Source of the DNA: DATCMU01 sp036563245
Lineage (GTDB): Bacteria > Pseudomonadota > Alphaproteobacteria > Rhizobiales > Devosiaceae
Assembly (NCBI GenBank): GCA_036563245.1
Contig: DATCMU010000014.1
Location: 16,610-80,609 of the forward strand
Length of the DNA stretch: 64,000 nucleotides
Direction: 5' to 3'
Every line of letters starts with the position of its first letter. Positions within the stretch are counted from its first letter, which is position 1. Positions 1 to 9,591 of the stretch are shown piece by piece. Below the pieces are notes generated by a model. It was given only the letters and a program-made list of their open reading frames with translations, was not told the DNA's origin and ran no database searches. Position numbers and translations under genes: made by a program.

Positions 1-465
1 GGCGTCGTGCTGCTGCTGGCGCTGTTCTATGCGACCGGACTGACATTGACCGGGCTGAGTTTCGGTCTGGCGATCGGGCTTGCGGCCGGCCTTTTGAGTT
101 TCATTCCCTATGTGGGGTTTCTTTTCGGCTTCGTGCTGTCGATGGGGGTCGCAGTCGTGCAGTTCTGGCCGGACTGGATCATGGTCTTCGCGGTGTTCGC
201 GGTGTTCATCGTCGGGCAATTTCTGGAAGGTAATGTGCTTTACCCCAAGCTGGTGGGCGGCAGCATCGGCGTGCATCCGGTCTGGCTGATGTTTGCGCTG
301 TTTGCATTCGGCCTGCTGTTCGGAACCGTGGGGCTGCTGCTGGCGGTGCCGCTCGCCGCGATGACGGCCGTGCTGGTGCGTTTCTCGGTGCGCAAGTACA
401 AGCTGAGTTCGCTCTACCTGGGCGACGGAAAAGGTGAAGACAGTGACGCTGGCGTCGCGCAATGA
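1..465 (+). CDS. AI-2E family transporter (PerM/YdiK type), C-terminal part
   Basis: The gene is cut by the left edge; the frame is open from base 1 and ends with TGA at 463-465. The visible 154 residues are very hydrophobic, with about four membrane segments, and carry the family's typical C-terminal GNVLYPKLVGGSIGVHP stretch. They end in a short charged cytoplasmic tail. Family members are inner-membrane permeases with proposed roles in export of small molecules or in Na+/H+ exchange; the substrate cannot be read from sequence. The last 32 bases overlap the start of hdaA, so the two are probably co-transcribed. This permease-hdaA-ppk-ppx order is common in Hyphomicrobiales. The family call is confident and the function is not. 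Confidence 0.85.
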   Translation, partial: GVVLLLALFYATGLTLTGLSFGLAIGLAAGLLSFIPYVGFLFGFVLSMGVAVVQFWPDWIMVFAVFAVFIVGQFLEGNVLYPKLVGGSIGVHPVWLMFALFAFGLLFGTVGLLLAVPLAAMTAVLVRFSVRKYKLSSLYLGDGKGEDSDAGVAQ

Positions 466-1225
466 CGGAGACGACCCTCTCCAGACCGATATTGTCGAGG
501 CGGTGACACCGCAGCGGCCGGGCCAGATTCCGTTCGATCTTGGCCATGATCCATCGCATTCCTTGGCCGATTTCATGGTTTTTGAAGGCAATCGCCTCGC
601 CTTCGAACACGTCCTGGCGTTTCCATCGTGGCCAAGCCCGTTCACGCTCATCATCGGTCCGGCGAAATCGGGAAAGTCGCATCTGGCACGGATCTGGCTG
701 GAACGGACGGGCGCTGGCCAACCGGCACCTGACGAACTCGAGGCCCTTGCGGCCAGCGGGGGGAATGCCCCGTTGCTGGTCGAGGACGTCGACAGCATCA
801 CTTACGACGAAGACGCGCTGTTCCATCTGCTCAACCAGAGCATGCGCGACGGGCGGGCCCTTCTGATGACCGCGCGCCAACCGATCGCGGCCTGGCCCTA
901 CCGGACGGACGACGTGCGCTCGCGGATGCGCCTGGCGCAGGGGTTCACGCTCGATCCGCCGGACGACACCTTGCTGTCGCAGATCTTTGTGAAGCTTTTC
1001 GGGGACCGGCAGGTTTCCGTCGATCCCAGGCTGATCGCCTACATGGTGACGCGAATGGAGCGCTCCCCCGAAGAGGCGGTGGCGCTGGTGGCGCTGGTCG
1101 ATCATCTTGCGTTGTCAAAGGGCAAGCCGATCACGCGGAGCATTGTGGCCGAAGCGCTTGAAATGCGCGGCGCCCGCCGCGGCGGAAGCGGCCCGGAATC
1201 AGAGGAAGACCAGGATAATGGATGA
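434..1225 (+). CDS. hdaA: HdaA-like DnaA regulatory inactivator (DnaA AAA+ homologue)
   Basis: This 263-residue protein resembles the AAA+ core of DnaA but has no C-terminal DNA-binding domain, as in Hda. A Walker A motif GPAKSGKSHL lies near residue 76 and a Walker B-like LLVEDVDS near residue 112. Such proteins act with the sliding clamp to stimulate ATP hydrolysis by DnaA after initiation and so prevent over-replication (family knowledge). The start is a GTG at 434 inside the upstream permease gene; a second GTG at 443 is an alternative. The stop overlaps the ppk start by 8 bases, suggesting translational coupling. Confidence 0.88.
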   Translation: MKTVTLASRNDGDDPLQTDIVEAVTPQRPGQIPFDLGHDPSHSLADFMVFEGNRLAFEHVLAFPSWPSPFTLIIGPAKSGKSHLARIWLERTGAGQPAPDELEALAASGGNAPLLVEDVDSITYDEDALFHLLNQSMRDGRALLMTARQPIAAWPYRTDDVRSRMRLAQGFTLDPPDDTLLSQIFVKLFGDRQVSVDPRLIAYMVTRMERSPEEAVALVALVDHLALSKGKPITRSIVAEALEMRGARRGGSGPESEEDQDNG

Positions 1226-3386
1226 ACTTGCGAGCATCGAACCAGACGGCGCCGGTCCGGATATCGATGCATTGAAGCAAAGCCCGGCCCGCTTCGTGAA
1301 CCGCGAGGTGTCGTGGCTCCAGTTCAACATGCGGGTGCTCGAGGAGGCCGCCAATCCCGCCCATCCGCTTCTCGAGCGGCTTCGCTTCGTCTCGATTTCG
1401 GCCAACAACCTGGACGAATTCTTCATGGTGCGGGTCGCCGGCCTGAAGGGGCAGTTGCGTGCCGGGCTTTCGACGCTTTCCGCCGACGGCCTCTCCCCCA
1501 CTGAACAGCTCGAAGAGATATCGACGCTGGCGCAGCATCTTCATCTGGGACAGCAGGACCAGTGGCAGTCGCTGCGCGAGGAACTCTTCACCAAGAATAT
1601 CGTCATTCATGACACCGCAGACCTTTCTCCCGATCAGGTAAAGTATCTGCAAAGCCTCTTCAGGGACGAGATTTTCCCGGTTCTCACCCCCATTGCCGTG
1701 GATCCTGCGCATCCGTTCCCGTTCATTCCAAACCTTGGGTTCTCGCTGGCCTTTCTTCTCACCCAGCCGGGCGCCGCCGCGGTGATGACGGCGCTAGTGC
1801 GCGTACCGACCAATCTCGATCGCTTCATCACCCTGCCGTCGGCGCTGGCCAGCGACGGCCGGGTGGAGATGGTGACCATCGAGAGCGTGGTGAACCTTTT
1901 CGTGCACAAGATGTTCCCAGGCTACGAAGTGGCCGGATCGGGCGCGTTCCGCGTGGTTCGCGACAGTGAAATCGAAATCGACGACGAAGCGGCGGACCTG
2001 GTGGTCGAATTCGAATCCGCGCTCAGGCAACGCCGCCGGGGGCAGGTGATCCGCCTCGAAATCGAGCGCAGCATGCCCCGTCATTTGCGGCGCCAGATCG
2101 CCGAAGAACTTGGCGTGGGCGCGGAAGATACCTTCGAGGTCGAGGGGTTCCTCGGTCTCGCCGACGCCGCCAAGCTGTGCAACATAGACCGGCCGGATCT
2201 CAAGTTTCCGCCCTATCACGCGCGGTTTCCCGAGCGCATCCGCGATCACCACGGCGATTGCTTCGCGGCGATCCGGCAAAAGGACATCGTGGTCCACCAC
2301 CCTTATGAGAGTTTTGACGTCGTCGCCCAGTTTCTCATGCAGGCGGCCCGCGATCCGGACGTCGTGGCGATCAAGCAGACGCTTTACCGCACCTCGCCCA
2401 ACTCACCGATCGTGAAGGCCCTTATCATCGCCGCCGAGGCGGGCAAGTCGGTGACTGCGCTTGTCGAACTGAAGGCGCGGTTCGACGAGGAAGCCAATAT
2501 CCGCTGGGCACGCGATCTCGAGCGGGCTGGCGCACAGGTGGTATTCGGGTTCATAGAGCTCAAGACCCACGCCAAGCTCAGCCAGGTCGTGCGCCGCGAG
2601 AAGGGCAAGCTGGTATCCTATTGCCATATCGGCACCGGCAACTACCACCCGATCACCGCCAAGATCTACACCGACCTCAGCTATTTCACGGTGAACACGC
2701 CGATCACGCGGGACGTGGCGCGCGTCTTCAACTTCGTCACCGGCTATGCGCGCCCCACCGAGCTTGAAACACTGGCCATATCGCCGGTCAATCTTCGGCA
2801 GACGCTTGTCGAGCACATCGAAAGGGAGATCGCGCATGCCCGGCGCGGCGAGCCGGCCAGCATCTGGCTGAAGATGAATTCCCTGGTTGATCCCGAGATC
2901 ATCGACAAGCTCTACGACGCCAGCCAGGCCGGTGTGCAGATCGATCTCGTCGTGCGCGGCATTTGCTGCCTGAGGCCCGGAATACCGGGATTCTCGGACA
3001 ATATCCGAGTGAAGTCCATCGTGGGGCGGTTCCTCGAGCACTCACGAATCTACTGTTTCGGGCAAGGTGCACCTATGCCATCGCGGCAGGCGGCGGTTTT
3101 CATTTCGTCCGCCGATCTGATGCAGCGCAACCTCGACTGGCGCGTGGAGGTGATGGTTCCGATCCTGAACAAGACCGTCCACAAGCAGATCCTCGACCGG
3201 ATCATGGGGGCCAACCTGCGTGACAATCAGCAGAGCTGGGAAGTGTTGCCGGATGGCAGTTCGCAGCGTATCAGTCCCAGGGAAGGCGATGAGCCGTTCA
3301 ACGCGCACAGCTACTTCATGACCAACCCGAGTCTTTCGGGTCGTGGCAGCGCGCTGGCGGGCGACCACGATGAGGACGACTTTTGA
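1218..3386 (+). CDS. ppk: Polyphosphate kinase 1
   Basis: PPK1 makes inorganic polyphosphate from the gamma-phosphate of ATP and runs the reaction in reverse. From ATG 1218 the product is 722 residues, the normal length; a longer open frame reaching back to 1107 lies inside hdaA and is not used. The autophosphorylated histidine is seen as His451 in KTHAKLSQ and the second catalytic histidine as His608 in FLEHSRIYCFG. Order is N-terminal helical domain, head domain, then two phospholipase-D-like domains. It overlaps hdaA by 8 bases and is followed directly by ppx, so synthesis and breakdown of polyphosphate share one operon. Confidence 0.97.
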   Translation: MDELASIEPDGAGPDIDALKQSPARFVNREVSWLQFNMRVLEEAANPAHPLLERLRFVSISANNLDEFFMVRVAGLKGQLRAGLSTLSADGLSPTEQLEEISTLAQHLHLGQQDQWQSLREELFTKNIVIHDTADLSPDQVKYLQSLFRDEIFPVLTPIAVDPAHPFPFIPNLGFSLAFLLTQPGAAAVMTALVRVPTNLDRFITLPSALASDGRVEMVTIESVVNLFVHKMFPGYEVAGSGAFRVVRDSEIEIDDEAADLVVEFESALRQRRRGQVIRLEIERSMPRHLRRQIAEELGVGAEDTFEVEGFLGLADAAKLCNIDRPDLKFPPYHARFPERIRDHHGDCFAAIRQKDIVVHHPYESFDVVAQFLMQAARDPDVVAIKQTLYRTSPNSPIVKALIIAAEAGKSVTALVELKARFDEEANIRWARDLERAGAQVVFGFIELKTHAKLSQVVRREKGKLVSYCHIGTGNYHPITAKIYTDLSYFTVNTPITRDVARVFNFVTGYARPTELETLAISPVNLRQTLVEHIEREIAHARRGEPASIWLKMNSLVDPEIIDKLYDASQAGVQIDLVVRGICCLRPGIPGFSDNIRVKSIVGRFLEHSRIYCFGQGAPMPSRQAAVFISSADLMQRNLDWRVEVMVPILNKTVHKQILDRIMGANLRDNQQSWEVLPDGSSQRISPREGDEPFNAHSYFMTNPSLSGRGSALAGDHDEDDF

Positions 3387-4924
3387 CGAGACTGTTCGGC
3401 GCAGAACTCGACCCGATGGCCAAGGGACGGTTTCCAGGCACAGAGCCGGTGGCGGTCCTCGATATCGGTTCGAACTCGGTCCGTCTGGTCGTTTATGAAC
3501 GAACCGCCAGGTCGCTGACGCCGCTCTATAACGAGAAGGCCGCCTGCGCGCTGGGGCGCGGGGTCGCCAAGTCGGGCAGCTTGCCCAGGTCGGGCGTCGA
3601 AAAGGCGCTAAAGGCGATCAAGCGTTTCGCCATGGTCATCCGGCTGATGGGGGCGGGCACGGTCCACATACTGGCCACCTCCGCCGTGCGCGATTCCGGC
3701 AATGGCAAGGGATTCGCAGACAAGGTCGAGGCCATCATGGGCCATCCCGTGACGGTCCTGACAGGCCCTGAGGAGGCGCATTTCGCGGCACTTGGCGTGA
3801 TTTCCGGCATTCCCGATTTCGTCGGCGTAGTGGGCGATCTCGGTGGCGGAAGTCTTGAACTTTCCAATCTGAGCGACCGACACGATGTCGGCGGCGAGAC
3901 GTTGCCGCTGGGGGTCATTCGCCTGCAGGACGATTCCGGCCGTGATCCGGGCAAACTCGGTCCTATCGTGAAACAACGGGTTTCCGAGTCCGAAATCGTC
4001 AGGAACCCGGTCTCGAAGTCATTCTGCGCGATCGGCGGCACCTGGCGCGCATTGGCCAAGGTTCACCAGATCATTCGCAACTACCCCTTGCACATGGTCC
4101 AGAACTACGAGGCAAAGGCGGCTGACATCATCAAGCTGTGCGATGAGCTTGTCGCTGCCGCCAAGAATGACAAGCCACATCCTGCGCTCGCCAGCGCCAG
4201 TTCCGGCCGGCGCCCCCTGTTGCCGTACGGGGCGGCCGTCCTGTCGGAAGTGATGAAGCAGGGGCGCTTCGAACGCGTCGTTTTCTCCGCGCTGGGGGTG
4301 CGTGAGGGCTATATCTTCGGCCAGTTGGGAGAAGAGGAGGCTGCAACCGATCCGCTCAGGCAGGCCGCCGAGGAGATGTCGGTGCTGCGATCGCGTTCCC
4401 CCCTGCATGCCTATGACCTGATCGCCTTCACCGGACGTTTCATGAACGCAACCGGCACTGGCGAGACCGCCGCCGAAGCGCGCCTGAGGGAAGTGGCGTG
4501 CCTGCTGTCCGATATCGGCTGGCGCGGGCATCCCGACTACAGGGGCGAACAGAGTGTCGATCTGGTTGCTTATGGCTCCTTCATCGGCGTCGATCATCCC
4601 GGACGCGCATTTCTCGCCGAGGTGCTGGCGGTTCGCTACATGGGGCTCAAGCAAAAAAGTGTGAGCCGAGCGCTGCTCGACCTGGCAGGGGAGCGGGAAA
4701 ACAAGCGCGCGCGGGCGCTTGGTGCCCTGTTTCGCGTCGCCTATCCGCTATCGGCTGCCATGCCCGGCGTGTTGCCGCAGGCCGGTTTTCTGGTCGAAGA
4801 CAAGACTCTGGTGCTCACCTTGCCGGATGACCTGGCGTTTCTGGACGCCGACCACTTGCGCGGGCGCGTGCAGCAACTCGCCGGGGCGACGGGTTTCAAG
4901 AGCGCTGAGGTCAGGATCCGCTGA
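3383..4924 (+). CDS. ppx: Exopolyphosphatase, Ppx/GppA family
   Basis: This enzyme removes terminal phosphates from polyphosphate and possibly also hydrolyses pppGpp; the two activities cannot be told apart here. The ASKHA-fold phosphate loop AVLDIGSNSVRL is near residues 25-36 and the second loop VGDLGGGSLEL near 150. At 513 residues it is full length, with the extra C-terminal helical domain. The TTG at 3383 overlaps the ppk stop and has a GAGGA at 3372-3376; an in-frame ATG at 3416 is an alternative that loses 11 residues. The 3' end overlaps convergent rnd by 14 bases. Confidence 0.93.
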   Translation: MTRLFGAELDPMAKGRFPGTEPVAVLDIGSNSVRLVVYERTARSLTPLYNEKAACALGRGVAKSGSLPRSGVEKALKAIKRFAMVIRLMGAGTVHILATSAVRDSGNGKGFADKVEAIMGHPVTVLTGPEEAHFAALGVISGIPDFVGVVGDLGGGSLELSNLSDRHDVGGETLPLGVIRLQDDSGRDPGKLGPIVKQRVSESEIVRNPVSKSFCAIGGTWRALAKVHQIIRNYPLHMVQNYEAKAADIIKLCDELVAAAKNDKPHPALASASSGRRPLLPYGAAVLSEVMKQGRFERVVFSALGVREGYIFGQLGEEEAATDPLRQAAEEMSVLRSRSPLHAYDLIAFTGRFMNATGTGETAAEARLREVACLLSDIGWRGHPDYRGEQSVDLVAYGSFIGVDHPGRAFLAEVLAVRYMGLKQKSVSRALLDLAGERENKRARALGALFRVAYPLSAAMPGVLPQAGFLVEDKTLVLTLPDDLAFLDADHLRGRVQQLAGATGFKSAEVRIR

Positions 4925-6068
4925 CCGGAACCTCGATGATTCCGCCGTCGGTCGCGGCAAGCGCGATTCGGCCGTGTTTTATTGCGAGTGCCTTCTGGCC
5001 GAACAGCTTGCCGCGCCAACCCTTGAGCGCGGGAACGTCGGCCTCGTCGTCGAGCACGATGGCATCGATATCGTCCGAGGTGGCAATGATGCGCGCCGCG
5101 ACGCCATGTTGCTCGGCAACCGCCTTGAGCAAGACCCGCAGCAGGTCACCCACTGCGCCCTTGGGAGACGGGCCACGATGGCGTGGCGGCAACTCAGGCA
5201 GTCTCGACTTCGGCAGGTCTTCGACCTGGCGAAGGATTTCAATGATTTCGGCAGCCGCGGACGAGCGGCCGAAACCGCGCGGCACGGCGCGCAGTTTCTC
5301 GAAGGCATCGGGCGTGAGGGGGCGCTGCAAAGCCAGTTCCTGGATGGCATCATCCTTGAGTACACGGCCACGCGGTTGGTCGAGTGTCTGGGCCCGTTGC
5401 TCGCGCCAGGCGGCCAGCGCGTGCAGGGCGGCAAGATCGCGGGCGCGCGTCACCTTCATTTTCAGGCGTTTGTGGGCGTCTTCGGGTTTGGTGATATAGG
5501 TATCGACGCTCTCGAGGGTCGCCATCTCGTCGGCCACCCAGTCGGCACGCCTGTTGGTCGCGATCTGCTTGCGCAAGGCGGCGTAGACATCGCGCAGGTG
5601 GGTCACGTCGGCCAACGCATAGTCCATCTGCTTTGCACTCAGAGGCCGCGCCGACCAGTCCGTGAAGCGGGAACTCTTGTCGATCTGGACGCCGACGATT
5701 GCACGCACCAGGCTGTCATAGGAGGCACTGTCGCCATAGCCACAGACGCTGGCGGCGATCTGCGTATCGAAGATCGGGTGTGGCACCCGCCCGGTGAGCT
5801 TGACGAAGATCTCGATATCCTGGCGCGCGGCGTGGAACACCTTGAGGGTGGTGTCATCCGCCAGCAGTTTCGCGAAAGGATCCAGATCGAGTCCGTTGGC
5901 AAGAGGATCGATGAGAACCGCTTCGTCGAGGGTTGCCGCCTGGATAAGGCACAGCTTGGGCCAATAGGTGGTTTCTCTGAGGAACTCGGTATCGACGGTG
6001 ACGAACTCGTGCCCCGATGCCCTGCCGCAGAACTCAGCAAGGTCAGTCGTGGCGGTGATGATCTGCAT
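4911..6068 (-). CDS. rnd: Ribonuclease D
   Basis: A 3'-5' exoribonuclease of the DEDDy class that trims tRNA precursors and other small RNAs. The four acidic residues and the tyrosine are visible: Asp26 and Glu28 in VDTEF, Asp84 in HAARQDIEIF, and Tyr150 with Asp154 in MDYALADVTHL. An HRDC domain follows at about 210-290, and the protein is 385 residues, normal for the family. It is convergent with ppx and divergent from aspS; the 175-base gap to aspS must hold both promoters. A 493-residue open frame on the other strand is a high-GC shadow of this gene. Confidence 0.95.
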   Translation of the reverse strand: MQIITATTDLAEFCGRASGHEFVTVDTEFLRETTYWPKLCLIQAATLDEAVLIDPLANGLDLDPFAKLLADDTTLKVFHAARQDIEIFVKLTGRVPHPIFDTQIAASVCGYGDSASYDSLVRAIVGVQIDKSSRFTDWSARPLSAKQMDYALADVTHLRDVYAALRKQIATNRRADWVADEMATLESVDTYITKPEDAHKRLKMKVTRARDLAALHALAAWREQRAQTLDQPRGRVLKDDAIQELALQRPLTPDAFEKLRAVPRGFGRSSAAAEIIEILRQVEDLPKSRLPELPPRHRGPSPKGAVGDLLRVLLKAVAEQHGVAARIIATSDDIDAIVLDDEADVPALKGWRGKLFGQKALAIKHGRIALAATDGGIIEVPVSGS

Positions 6069-6243
6069 TATTCATTGCCTAGCCAATTCAAACAGAACGA
6101 ACACCTAGCAAACCCCATCGGCGTACTCCAGACGCGATATCGCCCCGGGGCCGCGCCTCAACTTGACAAACCCGCTGGCGCATGCGCTTTTCGCCGCTGA
6201 TTTTTCGGCGCCCGGCCGCCATATAGAACACAACGAGCAAGAG

Positions 6244-8034
6244 ATGCATATCTACCGTTCGCACACTTGTGGGCAGCTTGGCCCCACCCACGTCGGTCAG
6301 ACAGTCCGCCTGAGTGGCTGGGTGCACCGTATCCGCGATCACGGCGGTCTGCTGTTCATCGACCTGCGCGACCATTACGGGATGACCCAGTGCGTGGTCG
6401 ATCCGGATTCCGATGCCTTCAGGCTGGCGGAGGACGTCCGCGCGGAATGGGTGATTCGGATCGATGGCGAGGTCAAGGCCCGCACGCCCGAAACCATCAA
6501 TCCCAACCTGCCGACCGGACATGTCGAGGTCTTCATCCGCGATCTCACCGTGCTCAGCGAGGCGAAGGAACTGCCGCTGCCGGTGTTCGGCGAGCCGGAC
6601 TATCCCGAGGACGTCCGACTCAAATACCGCTTCATCGACCTGAGGCGCGAAACCCTGCACCGCAACATCGTGCAGCGCACCAGGATCATTGCGGACATGC
6701 GAAAGCGCATGTCGGAGATCGGGTTCACCGAGTACTCCACGCCGATTCTCACGGCATCCTCGCCCGAGGGTGCGCGCGACTTTCTTGTGCCGAGCCGCCT
6801 GCATGAGGGCCATTTCTACGCCCTGCCGCAGGCCCCCCAGCAGTACAAGCAGCTGATCATGGCCTCGGGCTTCGATCGCTATTTCCAGATTGCGCCGTGT
6901 TTCCGCGACGAAGATCCGCGTGCCGACCGTTTGCCCGGCGAGTTCTATCAGCTCGACGTCGAGATGAGCTTCGTGGAGCAGGAAGACATCCTGCAGACCA
7001 TGGAGCCGGTGCTGGTCGGCGTGTTCAAGGAGTTTGCCGGCGGCAAGCCGGTGACCGAGAAGCTGCCGCGCATCGCTTATGCGGATGCAATCCGCAAATA
7101 CGGTTCGGACAAGCCCGACCTGCGCAACCCGATCGTGATGGAGGCCGTGACCGAACACTTCCGCGGGTCCGGCTTCAAGGTGTTCGCCAACATGATCGCC
7201 AGCGACGCCAAGACCGAAATCTGGGCCATTCCCGCAAGGACAGGCGGCAGCCGCGCGTTCTGCGACCGGATGAATGCCTGGGCGCAGGGCGAGGGACAGC
7301 CGGGACTCGGGTATATCTTCTGGCGTACCGAGGGCGGCGCGCTCGAGGGGGCGGGGCCGCTGGCCAAGAATATCGGGCCCGAGCGCACCGAAGCGATCCG
7401 CACCCAGCTTGGCCTGCAGGATGGCGACGCGTGCTTCTTTGTTGCCGGCGATCCGGCGAAATTCCATGCATTTGCCGGTGCTGCGCGTACCCGCGTGGGC
7501 GAGGAGCTCGGGTTAGTCGACGAGGAGCGGTTCGAACTCTGCTGGATCGTCGATTTTCCGTTCTACGAGTGGAACGAGGACGAAAAGAAGATCGACTTCT
7601 CGCACAACCCGTTTTCCATGCCGCAGGGCGGGATGGAAGCCCTGGAGGGTGGCGATCCGCTGTCGATCAAGGCTTTCCAGTACGACATGGTCTGCAATGG
7701 TTTCGAGATCGCCTCGGGTGGCATCCGCAATCATATCCCCGACCTGATGGTCAAGGCGTTCGACCTGGTGGGAATCGGGCAGGATGTCGTGGAAGAACGG
7801 TTCGGCGCGCTCTATCGCGCTTTCCAGTTCGGCGTGCCGCCCCATGGTGGCATGGCGGCTGGCATCGACCGGATCGTGATGCTGCTGGTGGGCGCGCGCA
7901 ACTTGCGCGAAATCACCATGTTCCCGATGAACCAGCAGGCGGTCGACCTGCTGATGGGGGCGCCATCGACGGTGAGTGCACGTCAGCTGCGCGAATTGCA
8001 CATCCGGCTCATACCGCCGACCAACCAGGGTTGA
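6244..8034 (+). CDS. aspS: Aspartyl-tRNA synthetase (class II, bacterial type)
   Basis: Charges tRNA-Asp with aspartate; 596 residues from ATG 6244. An AG-rich GAGCAAGAG sits just before this ATG, and the longer in-frame extension to 6163 is not conserved-looking. An N-terminal OB-fold anticodon domain (GWVHRIRDHGG, about 20-30) is followed by class II motif 2 (CFRDEDPRADR, near 219) and motif 3 (GMAAGIDRIVMLL, near 538). The bacterial GAD insertion lies between them. Whether it also charges tRNA-Asn depends on whether this genome carries GatCAB, which is not in the window. Confidence 0.97.
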   Translation: MHIYRSHTCGQLGPTHVGQTVRLSGWVHRIRDHGGLLFIDLRDHYGMTQCVVDPDSDAFRLAEDVRAEWVIRIDGEVKARTPETINPNLPTGHVEVFIRDLTVLSEAKELPLPVFGEPDYPEDVRLKYRFIDLRRETLHRNIVQRTRIIADMRKRMSEIGFTEYSTPILTASSPEGARDFLVPSRLHEGHFYALPQAPQQYKQLIMASGFDRYFQIAPCFRDEDPRADRLPGEFYQLDVEMSFVEQEDILQTMEPVLVGVFKEFAGGKPVTEKLPRIAYADAIRKYGSDKPDLRNPIVMEAVTEHFRGSGFKVFANMIASDAKTEIWAIPARTGGSRAFCDRMNAWAQGEGQPGLGYIFWRTEGGALEGAGPLAKNIGPERTEAIRTQLGLQDGDACFFVAGDPAKFHAFAGAARTRVGEELGLVDEERFELCWIVDFPFYEWNEDEKKIDFSHNPFSMPQGGMEALEGGDPLSIKAFQYDMVCNGFEIASGGIRNHIPDLMVKAFDLVGIGQDVVEERFGALYRAFQFGVPPHGGMAAGIDRIVMLLVGARNLREITMFPMNQQAVDLLMGAPSTVSARQLRELHIRLIPPTNQG

Positions 8035-8090
8035 CCCCCCGGAACTGAAAAGTTTTTCCCCTCTTGCGGGCCAAACTGACCAGATTGCTG

Positions 8091-8119
8091 TTGATTGCAG
8101 CAGGGTTGGCCACTATACG
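8091..8119 (+). promoter_or_regulatory. Putative sigma70-type promoter for speD-speE
   Basis: TTGATT at 8091-8096 and TATACG at 8114-8119 are separated by exactly 17 bases. The predicted transcript would start near 8126, about 45 bases before speD. Called by eye from consensus only. Confidence 0.45.
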
Positions 8120-8170
8120 ACCGCGGTCCGGCTCGACCGGGTTTCATCTGCTGGTTGGGGAGGCTTTGCC

Positions 8171-8659
8171 ATGCGGCACGAGAACCTCTTCCAATTGGGG
8201 ATGGACTTGGAAACAAGCACCGCCCAAACGGAAGAATACACTGTCACCGATTCGATTTCCGATCTGGTGACGACCGAGCTGGAGAATCGCAAGGATCACT
8301 TCGTCGTCAAGGACGGAGTGCGCTGCGCCGGCTCGCATCTCATCATCGACTTGTACGACGCCAAGCGGCTCGACGATATCGCGCATATCGAAGAGGCAAT
8401 GCGCCTTTGCGTGATCGAGGCGGGTGCCACGCTTCTGCACATGCATCTGCACCGTTTTTCGCCAGAGGGCGTGAGTGGGGTGGCCGTGCTCGCCGAAAGC
8501 CACATCTCCGTGCACACCTGGCCCGAGGCCGGCTACGCGGCGTTCGACGTGTTCATGTGTGGCGATGCGCAGCCAGAAGTGTGCGTCGATATTTTGCGCA
8601 GGGCCTTTTCGGCGGAAAGGGTTGCGGTACATCTCGAGCTCAGGGGACGGGGCGTTTGA
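8171..8659 (+). CDS. speD: S-adenosylmethionine decarboxylase proenzyme (prokaryotic class)
   Basis: Produces decarboxylated SAM, the aminopropyl donor for spermidine. The small prokaryotic type: 162 residues from ATG 8171, with ATG 8201 as an alternative start. The self-cleavage site is seen at LAES/HISVHTWPE, where Ser110 would become the pyruvoyl group; His115 and Cys130 (FMCG) fit the other catalytic positions. It overlaps speE by four bases at TTGA, giving a two-gene spermidine unit driven by its own promoter just upstream. Confidence 0.92.
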   Translation: MRHENLFQLGMDLETSTAQTEEYTVTDSISDLVTTELENRKDHFVVKDGVRCAGSHLIIDLYDAKRLDDIAHIEEAMRLCVIEAGATLLHMHLHRFSPEGVSGVAVLAESHISVHTWPEAGYAAFDVFMCGDAQPEVCVDILRRAFSAERVAVHLELRGRGV

Positions 8660-9534
8660 CGCCGCCACCCATTGCGCCGCGCAGACGCCGTTTCTTCGAG
8701 ACATTGCACAAGGATGTCGGCTTCCATTTCGATGCCGATGAAGTGCTGTTCGAGGAACGCACGGAGCATCAGGATATGGTGCTCTTTGCGAATTCGCGTT
8801 TCGGCAAGGTGCTGATGCTGGATGGCGCCACGCAGGTCACGACTGCCGACGAGTTCATCTATCACGAGATGATGGCCCATGTGCCGATCCTGGCTCATGG
8901 CGCGGCAAGGCGCGTTCTGATTGTGGGCGGCGGCGATTGCGGAATTGCCGAAGAAGTGCTGAAGCACAAAGGGATAGAGCGACTTGTTCAAGTAGAAATC
9001 GATGCAGCGGTTCTCGATTTCGCACGCGAGCACTTCGCCGAGTTCAACGCCCCCGTGTTCGAGGACGAGCGCTTTGTCAGCGTGATTGCGGACGGCATGG
9101 CATATGTGCGGGAAACGTCGGAGCGGTTCGACGTCATCATTGTCGATTCGACAGACCCCTTGGGACCCGGCGAAGTGCTGTTCGGCGAGCCGTTCTATGC
9201 CGCCTGCCGGAAGCTGTTGAACCGGCGCGGCGTGATGGTGAGCCAGAACGGCGTTCCCTTCATGCAACCGCAGGAGCTTGCGACGGCCATGTCGGCGCTC
9301 AGGGCCAGTTTCGAGGATGTCTGGGCTTATGTGGCCGCGATTCCGACCTATGTTGGAGGGCATATGGCAATGGGCTTTTCCGCGACAGGCGCTGACCTGC
9401 GGGTACACAGTATCGAGACAATTGCGGCAAGGTTTGAAACCGCTAGTATCGACACGCGCTACTACACCCCCGCAGTGCATGTCGCGGCCTTTGCCTTGCC
9501 GCGCTATATCGAGCAGATTGTCGGCGGCAATTGA
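8656..9534 (+). CDS. speE: Spermidine synthase (polyamine aminopropyltransferase)
   Basis: Transfers the aminopropyl group of decarboxylated SAM to putrescine. The decarboxylated-SAM binding loop VGGGDCGIAEEVLKH and the catalytic aspartate motif IIVDSTDPLGPGEVLF are both present. The probable start is TTG 8656, which shares bases with the speD stop and is preceded by a G-rich AGGGGACGGGG; it gives 292 residues. The open frame continues far upstream through speD, but that part is only a shadow. Pairing with speD makes the function secure. Confidence 0.93.
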   Translation: MTPPPIAPRRRRFFETLHKDVGFHFDADEVLFEERTEHQDMVLFANSRFGKVLMLDGATQVTTADEFIYHEMMAHVPILAHGAARRVLIVGGGDCGIAEEVLKHKGIERLVQVEIDAAVLDFAREHFAEFNAPVFEDERFVSVIADGMAYVRETSERFDVIIVDSTDPLGPGEVLFGEPFYAACRKLLNRRGVMVSQNGVPFMQPQELATAMSALRASFEDVWAYVAAIPTYVGGHMAMGFSATGADLRVHSIETIAARFETASIDTRYYTPAVHVAAFALPRYIEQIVGGN

Positions 9535-9591
9535 TCCCTATAGAAACCGATATTTAGTGAGACGTTAATGGCTGCCTGCTAATCGTGCGCT

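Noticed and set aside
4719..6200. 493-residue plus-strand open frame
   Set aside because: Antisense shadow of rnd; the rnd product has all catalytic residues, and the shadow shows no domain.
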